A stretch of 64,000 nucleotides of DNA from Firmicutes bacterium ADurb.Bin193 (GTDB lineage Bacteria; Bacillota; Clostridia; Monoglobales; Firm-18), in the NCBI GenBank assembly GCA_002070105.1, contig MWCQ01000005.1, positions 62,001 through 126,000 on the forward strand, given 5' to 3'. Below the pieces are notes generated by a model that saw only the letters and a list, made by a program, of their open reading frames with translations, searched no databases and had not been told where the DNA came from. The position numbers were made by a program, and so were the translations under genes. Positions 1-8,509 of the stretch are shown here, in pieces (position 1 is the first letter of the stretch; every line of letters starts with the position of its first letter).

Positions 1-1
1 T

Positions 2-616
2 ACCCACACCTCCGAGGCATTTGCCCCGACAGATAAAAACTATTATGTCCCGACCGACCCCGACCGAACCGAGGACAACAACTACAACATAACGCGTGTC
101 GGCGCCGAAATGGCAAAAACACTCAACGAAATGGGAATACAAACCCTCCACGATACGACCGGGCATGACTATCCGTCCTATAACGGCTCATATAAAAACT
201 GCCTTGCCACAGTCCAAAGCTATCTTAAAAAATATCCGTCAATAAAAATAGTTCTTGACATTCACCGCGACGGAATGACAACGGCGGACGGAAAAAAGCT
301 TAAGGTCTGCACGACCCTGGACGGCAAAAAAACAGCGCAGGTTATGATACTGTGCGGAACGGACGCAAACGGGCTTGACCATCATCTATGGCGCGAGAAT
401 TTTAAGCTTGCGCTTAAAATACAGGCAAAGATGACCGATATGTATCCCTCCCTTGCCCGCCCCTTAATGCTTGTGAAGGAGCGGTATAATATGAACACAA
501 CGACAGGCTCCCTGCTGATAGAGGTAGGAAGCAACGGCAACACATTGGAGGAGGCAATAAACGGCGGTCATTATGCGGCAAAGGCGATAGGCAAGCTACT
601 GGGCGAACTTCAATAA
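2..616 (+). CDS. spoIIP: Stage II sporulation protein P, C-terminal part (5' end outside window)
   Basis: SpoIIP is a membrane-anchored amidase/endopeptidase that, with SpoIID and SpoIIM, degrades septal peptidoglycan so that the mother cell can engulf the forespore. The reading frame is open from base 2, so 204 residues of the C-terminal catalytic part are visible and the N-terminal signal anchor is missing. The fragment opens with the Thr-His-Thr-Ser-Glu metal-site motif and later carries 'VLDIHRDG' and 'LLIEVGSNGNTLEEA', as in the amidase_3-like fold of SpoIIP. It is followed after 20 bases by a possible small ORF. Family assignment is firm. It shows that the organism is a spore former. 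Confidence 0.9.
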   Translation, partial: THTSEAFAPTDKNYYVPTDPDRTEDNNYNITRVGAEMAKTLNEMGIQTLHDTTGHDYPSYNGSYKNCLATVQSYLKKYPSIKIVLDIHRDGMTTADGKKLKVCTTLDGKKTAQVMILCGTDANGLDHHLWRENFKLALKIQAKMTDMYPSLARPLMLVKERYNMNTTTGSLLIEVGSNGNTLEEAINGGHYAAKAIGKLLGELQ

Positions 617-636
617 GTTTACCGAAGGAGAAAAAC

Positions 637-846
637 ATGAGCAGAGCAAAAAGACAGGCGCAGCATTACGCCGCTTCAAGATTTTCAACCATTTCATCCG
701 AAACAAAAAAAACAGCATTAGTGATAATGCTGTTTATCTATACGGTTATTTGCGGAATTATCATAGCCGATTGCGGGACAAGCGCAATCGCGGGTTTTTC
801 ACGGGCTTTGTTAGTCAATAAAATTATTGATATTATACGCCTTTAG
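637..846 (+). CDS. Possible small membrane protein (69 aa), uncertain
   Basis: An ATG ORF with a good Shine-Dalgarno (GAAGGAG, about 8 bases upstream) directly after spoIIP. The product would have a basic N-terminus and one hydrophobic segment at about residues 27-45. I do not recognise it. Against it: two hairpins that look like terminators (711-734, and 768-790 followed by T5) lie inside the ORF, and its last 12 codons overlap the convergent ECF gene. Either the ORF is spurious or the hairpins are not terminators. Confidence 0.35.
   Translation: MSRAKRQAQHYAASRFSTISSETKKTALVIMLFIYTVICGIIIADCGTSAIAGFSRALLVNKIIDIIRL
703..734 (-). terminator. Rho-independent terminator for the ECF S-component gene
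   Basis: Perfect 10-bp inverted repeat AACAGCATTA/TAATGCTGTT with a 4-base loop at 711-734. Read on the minus strand it is followed by a run of eight T, about 80 bases past the stop of the transporter gene. Confidence 0.7.
768..799 (+). terminator. Possible terminator downstream of spoIIP
   Basis: 8-bp stem CGATTGCG/CGCAATCG (768-775, 783-790) with a 7-base loop, then CGGGTTTTT. It would end the spoIIP transcript but lies inside the doubtful 69-aa ORF. Confidence 0.45.
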
Positions 847-1314
847 CTTTTGCACAAGATAAAGCCCCACGGGCAGGCTTAAAGCATACTCAAAAAACAG
901 ATAGGGCACGCTCGCTATAATCGGGGCAACCCAGTTTCCGAATATAAAGCCCTCGGCTATATAGTACCCGCCGACTGCGATAACCCCCGCGACGGTATAA
1001 AGAAGCCACTTTACGGCGCCCTTCTTATAATATCCGATACCGACAACAACACCGATAAGAAATTTAATTATAATCGTAGAGGGAACCCACACCGAATAAC
1101 CTCCGAGAAAATCGGCAAGAGATGAACCGACGCTTCCGACAATCCCTCCGAAAACAGGGCTGAATATACATGAGGCGACAATAATAATAATCGTTCCTGC
1201 GTTTAAATAACCGTAGCCTACGGGGATTTTTACATAGAGAGTACATAGCAGTACCAATGCTGACATAAGTCCCATATAAGCAATCCTTTTGTAAGTGACT
1301 TTTTTCATTTTCAT
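811..1314 (-). CDS. ECF transporter S component
   Basis: A 167-residue, very hydrophobic protein with about five or six membrane segments. It is the substrate-binding (S) subunit of an energy-coupling-factor vitamin importer; the shared EcfA/A'/T module is not in this window. The middle part, with 'GYLNAGT', 'GGIVGSVGSSLADFLGGY' and a following 'WVPSTIIIKFLIG', matches the ECF_trnsprt/HmpT-like S-component pattern (substrate often a pyrimidine, pantothenate or folate precursor). The ligand cannot be told from sequence. The start at 1314 has a GGAAAGGG purine tract upstream. It is convergent with spoIIP and divergent from the aro operon. Confidence 0.8.
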   Translation of the reverse strand: MKMKKVTYKRIAYMGLMSALVLLCTLYVKIPVGYGYLNAGTIIIIVASCIFSPVFGGIVGSVGSSLADFLGGYSVWVPSTIIIKFLIGVVVGIGYYKKGAVKWLLYTVAGVIAVGGYYIAEGFIFGNWVAPIIASVPYLFFEYALSLPVGLYLVQKLKAYNINNFID

Positions 1315-1447
1315 TTCCCCACCCTTTCCTCTGTTTTATTAAAGTCCTTATTTCTTTGAGTTATCGCTTATTATAACACCGCGCCTTAAATATTTCAAGA
1401 AAAAATTTCAGCCATATTCCGAAAAAATCCGCTAAAATCGGCTACAC

Positions 1448-1476
1448 TTGACGGATTTGTTTTTTTCTATTATAAT
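1448..1476 (+). promoter_or_regulatory. Sigma-A promoter of the aromatic amino acid operon
   Basis: TTGACG (1448-1453), 17-base spacer, TATAAT (1471-1476). Transcription would start near 1483, giving a leader of about 27 nt to aroF. No T-box or attenuator fits in such a short leader, so feedback control is more likely at the enzyme level. Confidence 0.8.
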
Positions 1477-1509
1477 TACTGCATAATTATTCCTAAAGGG
1501 TGATGACCT

Positions 1510-2523
1510 ATGATTATTATTCTAAAACCCAATTCGGGAGACAATGAAATAAAAAAAGTAACATCTTCTCTTGAAGGGTATAAGGTATCGTTTCATATCT
1601 CGAAGGGTCAGCATACCACAATCATAGGGCTTGTGGGTGATATTTCCGCCATCGACCGTGAGATGATAGAAACAAATCCTTATGTCGAGCGTGTGATGAC
1701 GGTTTCCGAGCCGTTTAAAAAAAGCAACAGGAAATTCCACCCCGAAAACACCGTCATAAGTGTATGCCAAAGGGAGATAGGCGGAAAACACCTTGCGATT
1801 ATTGCCGGACCCTGCTCGGTTGAATCGGAGGAACAGATTTACAGTATAGCCCAATCGGTCAAACAAAGCGGCGCAATGTTCCTGCGTGGCGGGGCGTTTA
1901 AGCCGAGGACATCGCCCTATGCGTTTCAGGGTCTTGAAGCAGAGGGAATCAGACTTTTGAAATTAGCGAGGGAAAAAACCGGACTTCCGATTGTGACTGA
2001 AATAATGTCGCCTAAGTTTGTCGGGCTTTTTGAGGCGGATGTCGATATAATACAGATAGGCGCAAGGAATATGCAAAACTTTGACCTTTTAAAAGAGGTC
2101 GGGCGGACGAAAAAGCCCATACTTTTGAAAAGAGGGCTTGCAAACACGATTGAAGAGTGGCTTATGTCGGCGGAGTACATCATGGCGGGCGGCAATCCGA
2201 ATGTAATTCTCTGCGAGAGGGGAATCAGAACATTTGAAACCTACACGCGCAATACTCTTGACATAAGCGCAATTCCGGTTATAAAAAAACTTTCTCACCT
2301 TCCCGTTATTGTCGATCCTTCTCACGCAACGGGTGCAAGCTGGCTTGTTGAGCCTCTTGCGAAGGCGGCGGTTGCCGCGGGTGCGGACGGAGTTATCATA
2401 GAGGTTCACAACAACCCCGAATGTGCGCTTTGCGACGGGCCCCAGTCAATAAAGCCCGAGGTTTTTGAAAATATAATGAAAAAGCTTGCCGTATATGCAA
2501 AAGCAGAGGGGCGAGAGCTTTAA
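1510..2523 (+). CDS. aroF: 3-deoxy-7-phosphoheptulonate synthase (DAHP synthase, type I-beta)
   Basis: Catalyses the first shikimate-pathway step, condensing phosphoenolpyruvate with erythrose 4-phosphate to DAHP, in the cytoplasm. It has 337 residues. Residues 1-70 form the ferredoxin-like domain which in Thermotoga-type enzymes mediates Tyr/Phe feedback inhibition. The TIM barrel follows, with 'AGPCSVES' at 99-106 and the substrate-binding 'RGGAFKPRTSPYAFQG' at 126-141, and later 'ILLKRGL' and 'VIVDPSHATG'. The start ATG follows AAAGGGTGATG. It is first in the operon, behind a strong promoter, with tyrA 22 bases downstream. The family assignment is secure; regulation by Tyr/Phe is inferred from the domain layout. 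Confidence 0.95.
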   Translation: MIIILKPNSGDNEIKKVTSSLEGYKVSFHISKGQHTTIIGLVGDISAIDREMIETNPYVERVMTVSEPFKKSNRKFHPENTVISVCQREIGGKHLAIIAGPCSVESEEQIYSIAQSVKQSGAMFLRGGAFKPRTSPYAFQGLEAEGIRLLKLAREKTGLPIVTEIMSPKFVGLFEADVDIIQIGARNMQNFDLLKEVGRTKKPILLKRGLANTIEEWLMSAEYIMAGGNPNVILCERGIRTFETYTRNTLDISAIPVIKKLSHLPVIVDPSHATGASWLVEPLAKAAVAAGADGVIIEVHNNPECALCDGPQSIKPEVFENIMKKLAVYAKAEGREL

Positions 2524-2545
2524 TGTAACGAAACGGAGAACGGAT

Positions 2546-3379
2546 ATGAAGGAATTAACCGTAACGATAGTCGGATTAGGGCTTATCGGGGGAAGTATTG
2601 CCCGAAGCCTTAAGTCTCATGTAAAAAAGCTGTACGCCATCGACAGAGATAAAAGCATAATCGATTTTGCCGTCGGGCAGGGGGTTATAGACCCTTCGCC
2701 AAAAGACCCGTTGTGCGAAAGCGATGTTGTGATTCTTTGCATATACCCCGCCGCCGCTCTTGACTTCTTAAGAGAAAACAAAGACCGTATAAAAAAAGGT
2801 GCGGTTGTTACGGATGTAGTGGGTATAAAAACTCCGCTTATGGAGCTTTACAATGAGCTTAAGCCCGATTTTACCTACATAGGAGGACACCCCATGGCGG
2901 GGCGTGAGGTTTCGGGCTTTATCAATTCCGACGGAGGCTTGTTCGAAGGGGCAAGCTTTATTATGACCCCTTGCGAGGGAGCGGGGGAGGGTGCTGTCTC
3001 CGTTGTGGAGGCGATTGCCACAGCGATAGGCTGTCGCATTGTAATACGCACGACGACGGAAGACCACGACAGAATTATTGCCTACACAAGTCAGCTTCCC
3101 CATGTCATTGCGACGGCAATGTGTGACACACCGCTCCTTGTAAAGCATAAAAACTTCACGGGCGGAAGCTTTGAGGATGTTACGCGGGTTGCCAAAATCA
3201 ACGAATATCTTTGGGCAGAGCTTTTTATATCCAACAGAGAGTATCTTACCGAGGAAATTGACCGTTTTACGAAATCGCTGGGTAGAATTAAAACCGCGAT
3301 AGAGGCATGCGACAGCGATGGCCTTATGCGGATAATGCGCAAGGTGAGGCAGGACAAGGAGATGATAGACAATGCGTAG
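2546..3379 (+). CDS. tyrA: Prephenate dehydrogenase
   Basis: Oxidatively decarboxylates prephenate to 4-hydroxyphenylpyruvate with NAD+, the tyrosine branch of the pathway. It has 277 residues: an N-terminal Rossmann domain with 'GLGLIGGS' at residues 10-17, the 'GGHPMAGREVSG' motif in the middle, and a helical prephenate dehydrogenase domain with the conserved 'SQLPHVIA' region. There is no C-terminal ACT domain, so it is the short form. I chose the ATG at 2546 (GGAGAACGG just upstream); an in-frame start 60 bases earlier would overlap aroF. The 3' end overlaps aroB by 8 bases, implying translational coupling. Confidence 0.93.
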   Translation: MKELTVTIVGLGLIGGSIARSLKSHVKKLYAIDRDKSIIDFAVGQGVIDPSPKDPLCESDVVILCIYPAAALDFLRENKDRIKKGAVVTDVVGIKTPLMELYNELKPDFTYIGGHPMAGREVSGFINSDGGLFEGASFIMTPCEGAGEGAVSVVEAIATAIGCRIVIRTTTEDHDRIIAYTSQLPHVIATAMCDTPLLVKHKNFTGGSFEDVTRVAKINEYLWAELFISNREYLTEEIDRFTKSLGRIKTAIEACDSDGLMRIMRKVRQDKEMIDNA

Positions 3380-4391
3380 GCTTTGCGTTGATTTGGGCGG
3401 CAGAAGCTATGACATATTAATAGAAAAGGGAATAATAGACAAGGGCGGGCAATACATAAACAGCAAAAAGACCGCCGTTATAACCGACGAAAATGTAAAT
3501 ACGCTTTACGGAGAAAGGTTTTTGGCGTCTTTAGAGGGCGACACAAAAATTTTAGTACTTCCCGCAGGGGAGGAAACAAAATCACTTGACAGACTTCGCG
3601 AGGTTTACAATTTTCTTTTGGAGTTCAAAATAACGAGAAGCGACACGGTTGTCGCGCTTGGAGGCGGCGTTATAGGCGACCTTGCGGGCTTTGCGGCGGC
3701 GACGGTTTTGCGGGGCGTACCGTTTGTTCAGGTTCCGACCTCGCTTTTGGCGCAGGTAGACAGCTCCGTGGGCGGTAAGGTTGCGGTAAACTCAACCTAC
3801 GGAAAAAACCTTATCGGTGCGTTTCATCAGCCCAAAACCGTGCTCATAGACCCCGAATGTCTTAAAACGCTTGACAAAAGATTTATCGCCGACGGTATGG
3901 CGGAGGTCATAAAATACGGCTGTATCCGTGACGAAAAGCTGTTTTCGCTTTTGGAGGGCGGCGATATATGGGACAGTATAGAGGATGTAATAATGACCTG
4001 CTGTGACATAAAGCGCGCTGTGGTGGAAAAGGACGAGTTTGACACGGGTGAGCGGATGATACTTAATTTCGGGCATACCCTCGGTCACGCCATTGAGAAT
4101 TATTACGGCTATGGGAGATATACCCATGGCGAGGCTGTTGCGATCGGTATGTATAATATAACCTTGGGCGGAGAAAAAATCAAAGTAACGCCCGAAGGCA
4201 CGGCCGAAAGGATTAAAGGCGTGCTTATAAGATACGGGCTTCCGTATGCTCTTGATGTGCCGCGCAATGCGCTTTTGAATACCATTGCCCTGGACAAAAA
4301 ATCGGAAAATGACAGGATAAACCTTGTGCTTCTCGATAGGATAGGAAAAGCTGTAATTAAAAACATGCCAAAGGACGAAATTCCGTTTTAG
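3372..4391 (+). CDS. aroB: 3-dehydroquinate synthase
   Basis: Converts DAHP to 3-dehydroquinate (second shikimate step), using NAD+ and a divalent metal. It has 339 residues, close to the usual size. Visible motifs are the glycine-rich NAD site 'VALGGGVIGDLAGF', 'VPTSLLAQVDSSVGGK', and the metal-ligand stretch 'NFGHTLGHAIEN'. The start overlaps the tyrA stop by 8 bases. Dehydroquinase (aroD) and shikimate dehydrogenase (aroE) are absent from this operon and must lie elsewhere. Confidence 0.95.
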   Translation: MRRLCVDLGGRSYDILIEKGIIDKGGQYINSKKTAVITDENVNTLYGERFLASLEGDTKILVLPAGEETKSLDRLREVYNFLLEFKITRSDTVVALGGGVIGDLAGFAAATVLRGVPFVQVPTSLLAQVDSSVGGKVAVNSTYGKNLIGAFHQPKTVLIDPECLKTLDKRFIADGMAEVIKYGCIRDEKLFSLLEGGDIWDSIEDVIMTCCDIKRAVVEKDEFDTGERMILNFGHTLGHAIENYYGYGRYTHGEAVAIGMYNITLGGEKIKVTPEGTAERIKGVLIRYGLPYALDVPRNALLNTIALDKKSENDRINLVLLDRIGKAVIKNMPKDEIPF

Positions 4392-4439
4392 CCGCATGAT
4401 TCAAAGCAAAAACGGTATCCGGAAAGGATTGTGCCTTAT

Positions 4440-5723
4440 ATGAAAAGCGTAACCATAACCCCCTCGAAGATAAGCGGAAGCGTGACGGTGCCCCCGTCAA
4501 AATCCCTTTGTCACCGTGCGATTATCTGCGCATCTCTTGCGGCGGGCGTAAGCGAAATCGAAAACATAGGAACATCGGATGATATTGAGGTAACGATTGA
4601 GAATATGAAAAGGCTCGGCGCGGTCATACGAAAAAGCGGTAAACGCCTTATAATAGACGGCACCGATACATTAAAAACGCAGGGACCGCTAACACTCGAC
4701 TGTAACGAAAGCGGCTCCACCCTTCGGTTTTTGATACCGCTCGCCCTGCACTGCGAGGGACCTGTAACCTTTACGGGCACGGGGAGGCTTCCCGTACGCC
4801 CGCTTGACACATTTTACGGCGTTTTCAAAAGGTTCGGTATTCCATATCAAAACACCGACGGAAAGCTTCCGCTCACCGTTTCAAAGGGCGATATAAGCGG
4901 AGTTATCGAAATCGAGGGCAATATAAGCAGTCAGTTTATAAGCGGACTTTTAATGGCTCTGCCCCTCTATGATTTTAACAGCGAAATAAGGATAACCGCT
5001 CCTCTTGAATCAAGGGGATATGTCGATATGACGATTGATGTAATGCGAAGGTTCGGCGTCGAGGTCAGAAACAATAATTATCACACATTCAAAGTCCAGG
5101 GCGGGCAAAGCTATAAAAATGCCGTCTATACAGTTGAGGGTGATTTTTCGCAGGCGGCGTTTTTCCTTGCCGCCGGCGCACTGGGGAGCTTTACTATCTG
5201 TAAGGGGCTTAACCCCTCAAGTATTCAGGGCGACAGAGAGATAATAAACATCATAAAACGCATGGGCGGTGAAATAGTAATCGAAAAGGACGGTATCGCC
5301 GCCGTTCCCTCAAAGCTGTACGGCTGTGAAATTGACGCCTCACAAACGCCTGATTTGGTACCCGTTTTGGCTGTTTTGGGCGCATTGGCGGAGGACGAGA
5401 CGGTTATAAACAACGCCACGCGCCTCAGGATAAAGGAAAGCGACAGATTAAGCGCGATAGCGGAGCAGCTTAACGCCCTCGGAGCGACCGTTATCGAAAA
5501 GACCGACGGGCTTGTGATAGAGGGGATAGATACACTTTCGGGCGGCACGGTCAGCAGTTGCAACGACCACAGAATAGCAATGAGCATAGCGATTGCCTCA
5601 ACCTGCTGCAACGAGGAGATTGTGATAAACCAAAGCGACTGCGTTAAAAAATCCTACCCCCATTTTTGGGAGGATTTTCAGATGTTGGGAGGAAAAGTTG
5701 ATGAGTGGAATGTGGGGGAATAA
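4440..5723 (+). CDS. aroA: 3-phosphoshikimate 1-carboxyvinyltransferase (EPSP synthase)
   Basis: Transfers the enolpyruvyl group of PEP to shikimate 3-phosphate. It has 427 residues from the ATG at 4440, chosen because GGAAAGGA ends 11 bases upstream; a GTG at 4431 is in frame but only 2 bases from that site. Motifs: 'PPSKSLCHRA' near the N-terminus, 'NESGSTLRFLIP', 'QFISGLLMALP', 'DASQTPDLVPVLAVL' and the C-terminal 'KESDRLSAIAEQL' and 'CNDHRIAMS'. The 3' end overlaps aroC by 23 bases, as expected of coupled translation. Confidence 0.95.
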   Translation: MKSVTITPSKISGSVTVPPSKSLCHRAIICASLAAGVSEIENIGTSDDIEVTIENMKRLGAVIRKSGKRLIIDGTDTLKTQGPLTLDCNESGSTLRFLIPLALHCEGPVTFTGTGRLPVRPLDTFYGVFKRFGIPYQNTDGKLPLTVSKGDISGVIEIEGNISSQFISGLLMALPLYDFNSEIRITAPLESRGYVDMTIDVMRRFGVEVRNNNYHTFKVQGGQSYKNAVYTVEGDFSQAAFFLAAGALGSFTICKGLNPSSIQGDREIINIIKRMGGEIVIEKDGIAAVPSKLYGCEIDASQTPDLVPVLAVLGALAEDETVINNATRLRIKESDRLSAIAEQLNALGATVIEKTDGLVIEGIDTLSGGTVSSCNDHRIAMSIAIASTCCNEEIVINQSDCVKKSYPHFWEDFQMLGGKVDEWNVGE

Positions 5724-6675
5724 CCTTAAAATAAGCATATTCGGCGAATCCCACGGCGAGGCGGTGGGGATTACCATGTGCGGTCTTCCCGCGGGGCTTG
5801 CGGTCGATTATGATTTTATAGCGGCGGAGCTTTTGCGCCGCGCGGGCGGGTATGACGCTTTGTCCACCACCCGCAGGGAGCCTGACGAGTTCAGATTTAT
5901 AAGCGGAGTTTTTAACGGTAAAATATCAGGTTCTACCGTATGCTGTATAATTCCCAACACAGATACCCGCTCTGCCGACTACGAGAAAATGAAGGGCAAA
6001 ATGAGGCCTTCCCACGCCGATTACACCGCTTTTGTAAAGTACGGCGGGAACAACGACTATCGGGGCGGCGGGCATTTTTCGGGGCGTGTAACTGCGGCGC
6101 TTGTCGTTGCGGGTGCTTTGGCAAAGGCATATCTTAAAACGAAGGGTGTTGAGATAGAGGGACGGCTTGTGACAGAGGGCCTGGATGAAAAAATCCTTGC
6201 GGCTAAGGCGGAATGTGACAGTGTCGGCGGGGTTGCCGAGGCGGTCGCGCGCGGAGTTCCCGCGGGTGTGGGAAGCCCCTTCTTTGACAGTGTCGAAAGC
6301 GTAATATCCCACCTTCTTTTTTCAATCCCAGGCGTAAAGGGTGTGGAGTTCGGCGCAGGCTTTGCGCTTGCGGATATGAGAGGAAGCGAGGCAAACGACC
6401 AGATGTACGCCGAAAACGGCAGGGTTATGACCTATACAAACAATTCGGGCGGAATAAACGGCGGAATAACGAACGGAATGCCGATAGTCGTAAGGGCGGC
6501 GTTTCGCCCGACACCCTCCATTGCGAAGGAGCAAAAAACCGTTGAAATGCCCTCAATGGAAAATGTAATTCTATCCGTTCACGGGCGGCACGACCCCTGC
6601 ATAGCAAGGCGCGGCGCTGTTGTTGTGGAGAGCGCGCTGGCGATAGGCATTGCGGATTTGATGCTGGGCGCATAA
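5701..6675 (+). CDS. aroC: Chorismate synthase
   Basis: Makes chorismate from EPSP by 1,4-anti elimination with reduced FMN. It has 324 residues from the ATG at 5701, which has GGGAGG 8 bases upstream (a TTG at 5698 is less likely). This is shorter than the roughly 360-390 residues of E. coli-type enzymes, because the segment before 'DSVGGVAEAVARGVPAG' is compact; all signature blocks are present: 'FGESHGEAVG', 'RREPDEF', 'HADYTAFVKYG', 'DYRGGGHFSGR', 'GGINGGITNG', and 'GRHDPCIARR'. I therefore read it as a complete compact form, not a deletion. It starts inside aroA. Confidence 0.94.
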   Translation: MSGMWGNNLKISIFGESHGEAVGITMCGLPAGLAVDYDFIAAELLRRAGGYDALSTTRREPDEFRFISGVFNGKISGSTVCCIIPNTDTRSADYEKMKGKMRPSHADYTAFVKYGGNNDYRGGGHFSGRVTAALVVAGALAKAYLKTKGVEIEGRLVTEGLDEKILAAKAECDSVGGVAEAVARGVPAGVGSPFFDSVESVISHLLFSIPGVKGVEFGAGFALADMRGSEANDQMYAENGRVMTYTNNSGGINGGITNGMPIVVRAAFRPTPSIAKEQKTVEMPSMENVILSVHGRHDPCIARRGAVVVESALAIGIADLMLGA

Positions 6676-6715
6676 CCTCCGCAGAAAAGAAGACATGGAA
6701 AGGGTGGCTTGTGCT

Positions 6716-7477
6716 ATGGATATAAACGAACTTCGGGCAATGATTGATGAAATAGATGCCGAGATATTAAAACTCTTTGAGCGGCGAATGGAAGCCTCCA
6801 AAAAAATCGGCGAATATAAAAAGGAAAAAAATCTTCCGCTTTACGACGAGCAAAGAGAAATCGCTCTTTTGCAAAGCAGGGCGAAGATGATGAAAAATGA
6901 CAGCCTTGACCCCTATGTCAAACAGCTATTCAAAACGATTATGCAGCTTAGCAAGGGCTATCAGTTCCAGACCGTAACGGACAAAAATATTGTGCTAATC
7001 GGTATGATGGGAAGCGGAAAGACAAGCAAGGGACGCCTTCTTGCCGAGAGGCTCGGAATGGCGTTTTCCGATATTGATACCGAAATAGAAAAGGATGCGG
7101 GAATGACAATCTCCGAAATCTTTGAAATGCACGGTAAATTCAAGTTTCGCGAGATGGAGAGCAAGAAAATAGAAGAGCTTTCCTCCCTTTCCCGCCATGT
7201 CATTTCGACGGGCGGCGGTGTTGTGCTGAGCGATTCAAATATGACAAAGCTGAAGAAAAACGGCATAGTGGTTTTCATAAACCGCAATATAGACGAGATT
7301 GTACGGACGATTGACACAAAAAAGCGCCCGCTTTTAGCGAAAGGGGCGCATGCCCTCTATGCGATATACAACGAGCGCCTACCGCTTTATAAAAGGTGGA
7401 GCGATTATGAGATTACCGATGAGGACAAGTCGGTCGAGGATAGTGTTGACGATTTGATAAAGACAATTTTCAGGTAG
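6716..7477 (+). CDS. aroQK: Bifunctional chorismate mutase / shikimate kinase
   Basis: A 253-residue fusion. Residues 1-85 are an AroQ-type helical chorismate mutase (chorismate to prephenate): 'LRAMIDEIDAEILKLFERRM' and the following Lys/Arg-rich helix. Residues 90-253 are shikimate kinase: Walker A 'GMMGSGKTSKGR', 'FSDIDTEIE' for shikimate binding, 'FREMESKKIEEL', and 'STGGGVVLSD'. Start: ATG 6716 has AAAGGGTGG about 9 bases upstream; the earlier ATG at 6695 has no good site. The fusion ties an early (step 5) and a post-chorismate activity to the same operon. It is the last gene before a 34-base gap. Confidence 0.9.
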   Translation: MDINELRAMIDEIDAEILKLFERRMEASKKIGEYKKEKNLPLYDEQREIALLQSRAKMMKNDSLDPYVKQLFKTIMQLSKGYQFQTVTDKNIVLIGMMGSGKTSKGRLLAERLGMAFSDIDTEIEKDAGMTISEIFEMHGKFKFREMESKKIEELSSLSRHVISTGGGVVLSDSNMTKLKKNGIVVFINRNIDEIVRTIDTKKRPLLAKGAHALYAIYNERLPLYKRWSDYEITDEDKSVEDSVDDLIKTIFR

Positions 7478-7511
7478 GGTAAGTCTTACGCTTTTTTTAA
7501 GGAGCATTTTT

Positions 7512-8216
7512 ATGAAAATAACCGTAATCTACGGGAATACAAGGCGGGGCAGCACATGGCACTGTGCGGATCTGATTGTGCGGGAGCTTTCACGCCATAC
7601 AAAAACAGAGGTGACGGAGTTTTATCTTCCCAAGGATATGCCTCATTTTTGCTGCGGCTGTTTTTCCTGCTTTTACAGCGGTGAGCATACCTGTCCTCAT
7701 TATCAAAGCGTGCACCCGATTGCCGGGGCGCTTTTGCGGGCCGACCTTATAATACTGACCTCGCCCGTCTATGCGATGAATATAAGCGGGGCGTTAAAGG
7801 CAATGCTTGACCATTTATGCTATATGTGGCTAAGCCACAGACCCGACCCGAGGATGTTTGATAAAATCGCCCTGACGGTATCAACCACCGCAGGCGCAGG
7901 GCTTAAAAGCGCGACCGAAACCATGCGAAACAGCTTGAAATTCTGGGGCGTAAAAAGGATATTTTCCTACACGGGCATTTCTTCCGCATCCGAATGGGAC
8001 GAGGTTTCACCCGAAAAGCTGGAAAAAATAAAAAAACAGACTGCGGCTGTGGCGAAGCGCATCGCAAAGGCGGCGGAAAACATCGGTAAGCTGCGCCCGC
8101 CCCTGTTCAGAACGGTGTTTTTTGCCATGATGGCGGGGATGATGAAAAAGAATACATGGAACCCGTATGACAAAAAGCATTGGGTGGACAACCGCTGGTT
8201 AAAGGATGGTGTGTAA
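7512..8216 (+). CDS. Flavodoxin-fold NAD(P)H-dependent oxidoreductase
   Basis: A 234-residue member of the NADPH-dependent FMN reductase/multimeric flavodoxin family. The N-terminus 'ITVIYGNTRRGSTWHCADLI' is the FMN phosphate loop, and 'LTSPVYAMNISGALKAMLDHL' is the second flavin-contact region. A Cys-rich stretch (residues about 47-63, five Cys in 'HFCCGCFSCFYSGEHTC') is typical of the iron-sulfur flavoprotein-like branch. The C-terminal third is an added helical tail. Substrate unknown. It lies 34 bases after the aro operon on the same strand and may be co-transcribed; nothing ties it to aromatic synthesis. Confidence 0.8.
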   Translation: MKITVIYGNTRRGSTWHCADLIVRELSRHTKTEVTEFYLPKDMPHFCCGCFSCFYSGEHTCPHYQSVHPIAGALLRADLIILTSPVYAMNISGALKAMLDHLCYMWLSHRPDPRMFDKIALTVSTTAGAGLKSATETMRNSLKFWGVKRIFSYTGISSASEWDEVSPEKLEKIKKQTAAVAKRIAKAAENIGKLRPPLFRTVFFAMMAGMMKKNTWNPYDKKHWVDNRWLKDGV

Positions 8217-8418
8217 TATTTTTACTTATCGGAAATTGGATAAAACGCAATTACAGAAAAATCCAATGCATTTCCTTGATTCCCCAAGACGGATAAAAAA
8301 AGAGGATTGATGTTTCCGAACAAGACTTTTTTGCAATGACATTGTCTTTATACTGTCGAATTTTGTCTGATTCACGATACAAAGTCGGGTTTTGAATATA
8401 GATTTATGATAATGGCTA

Positions 8419-8447
8419 TTGATTAATTTGAGGGCTTGGCTTACAAT
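8419..8447 (+). promoter_or_regulatory. Promoter of first tandem secreted-protein gene
   Basis: TTGATT (8419-8424), 17-base spacer, TACAAT (8442-8447), about 60 bases before the start codon at 8510, which has an AGGAGG site. I see no other feature in the rest of the gap 8217-8418. Confidence 0.6.
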
Positions 8448-8509
8448 AGTAACATAAATACATCTTCCACCAATATAAAAATTAAGTGGACATATAAGGA
8501 GGTAAAAAA

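Noticed and set aside
2768-3148. Long antisense ORFs within the aro operon
   Set aside because: All overlap strongly supported genes and lack start signals; results of codon bias.
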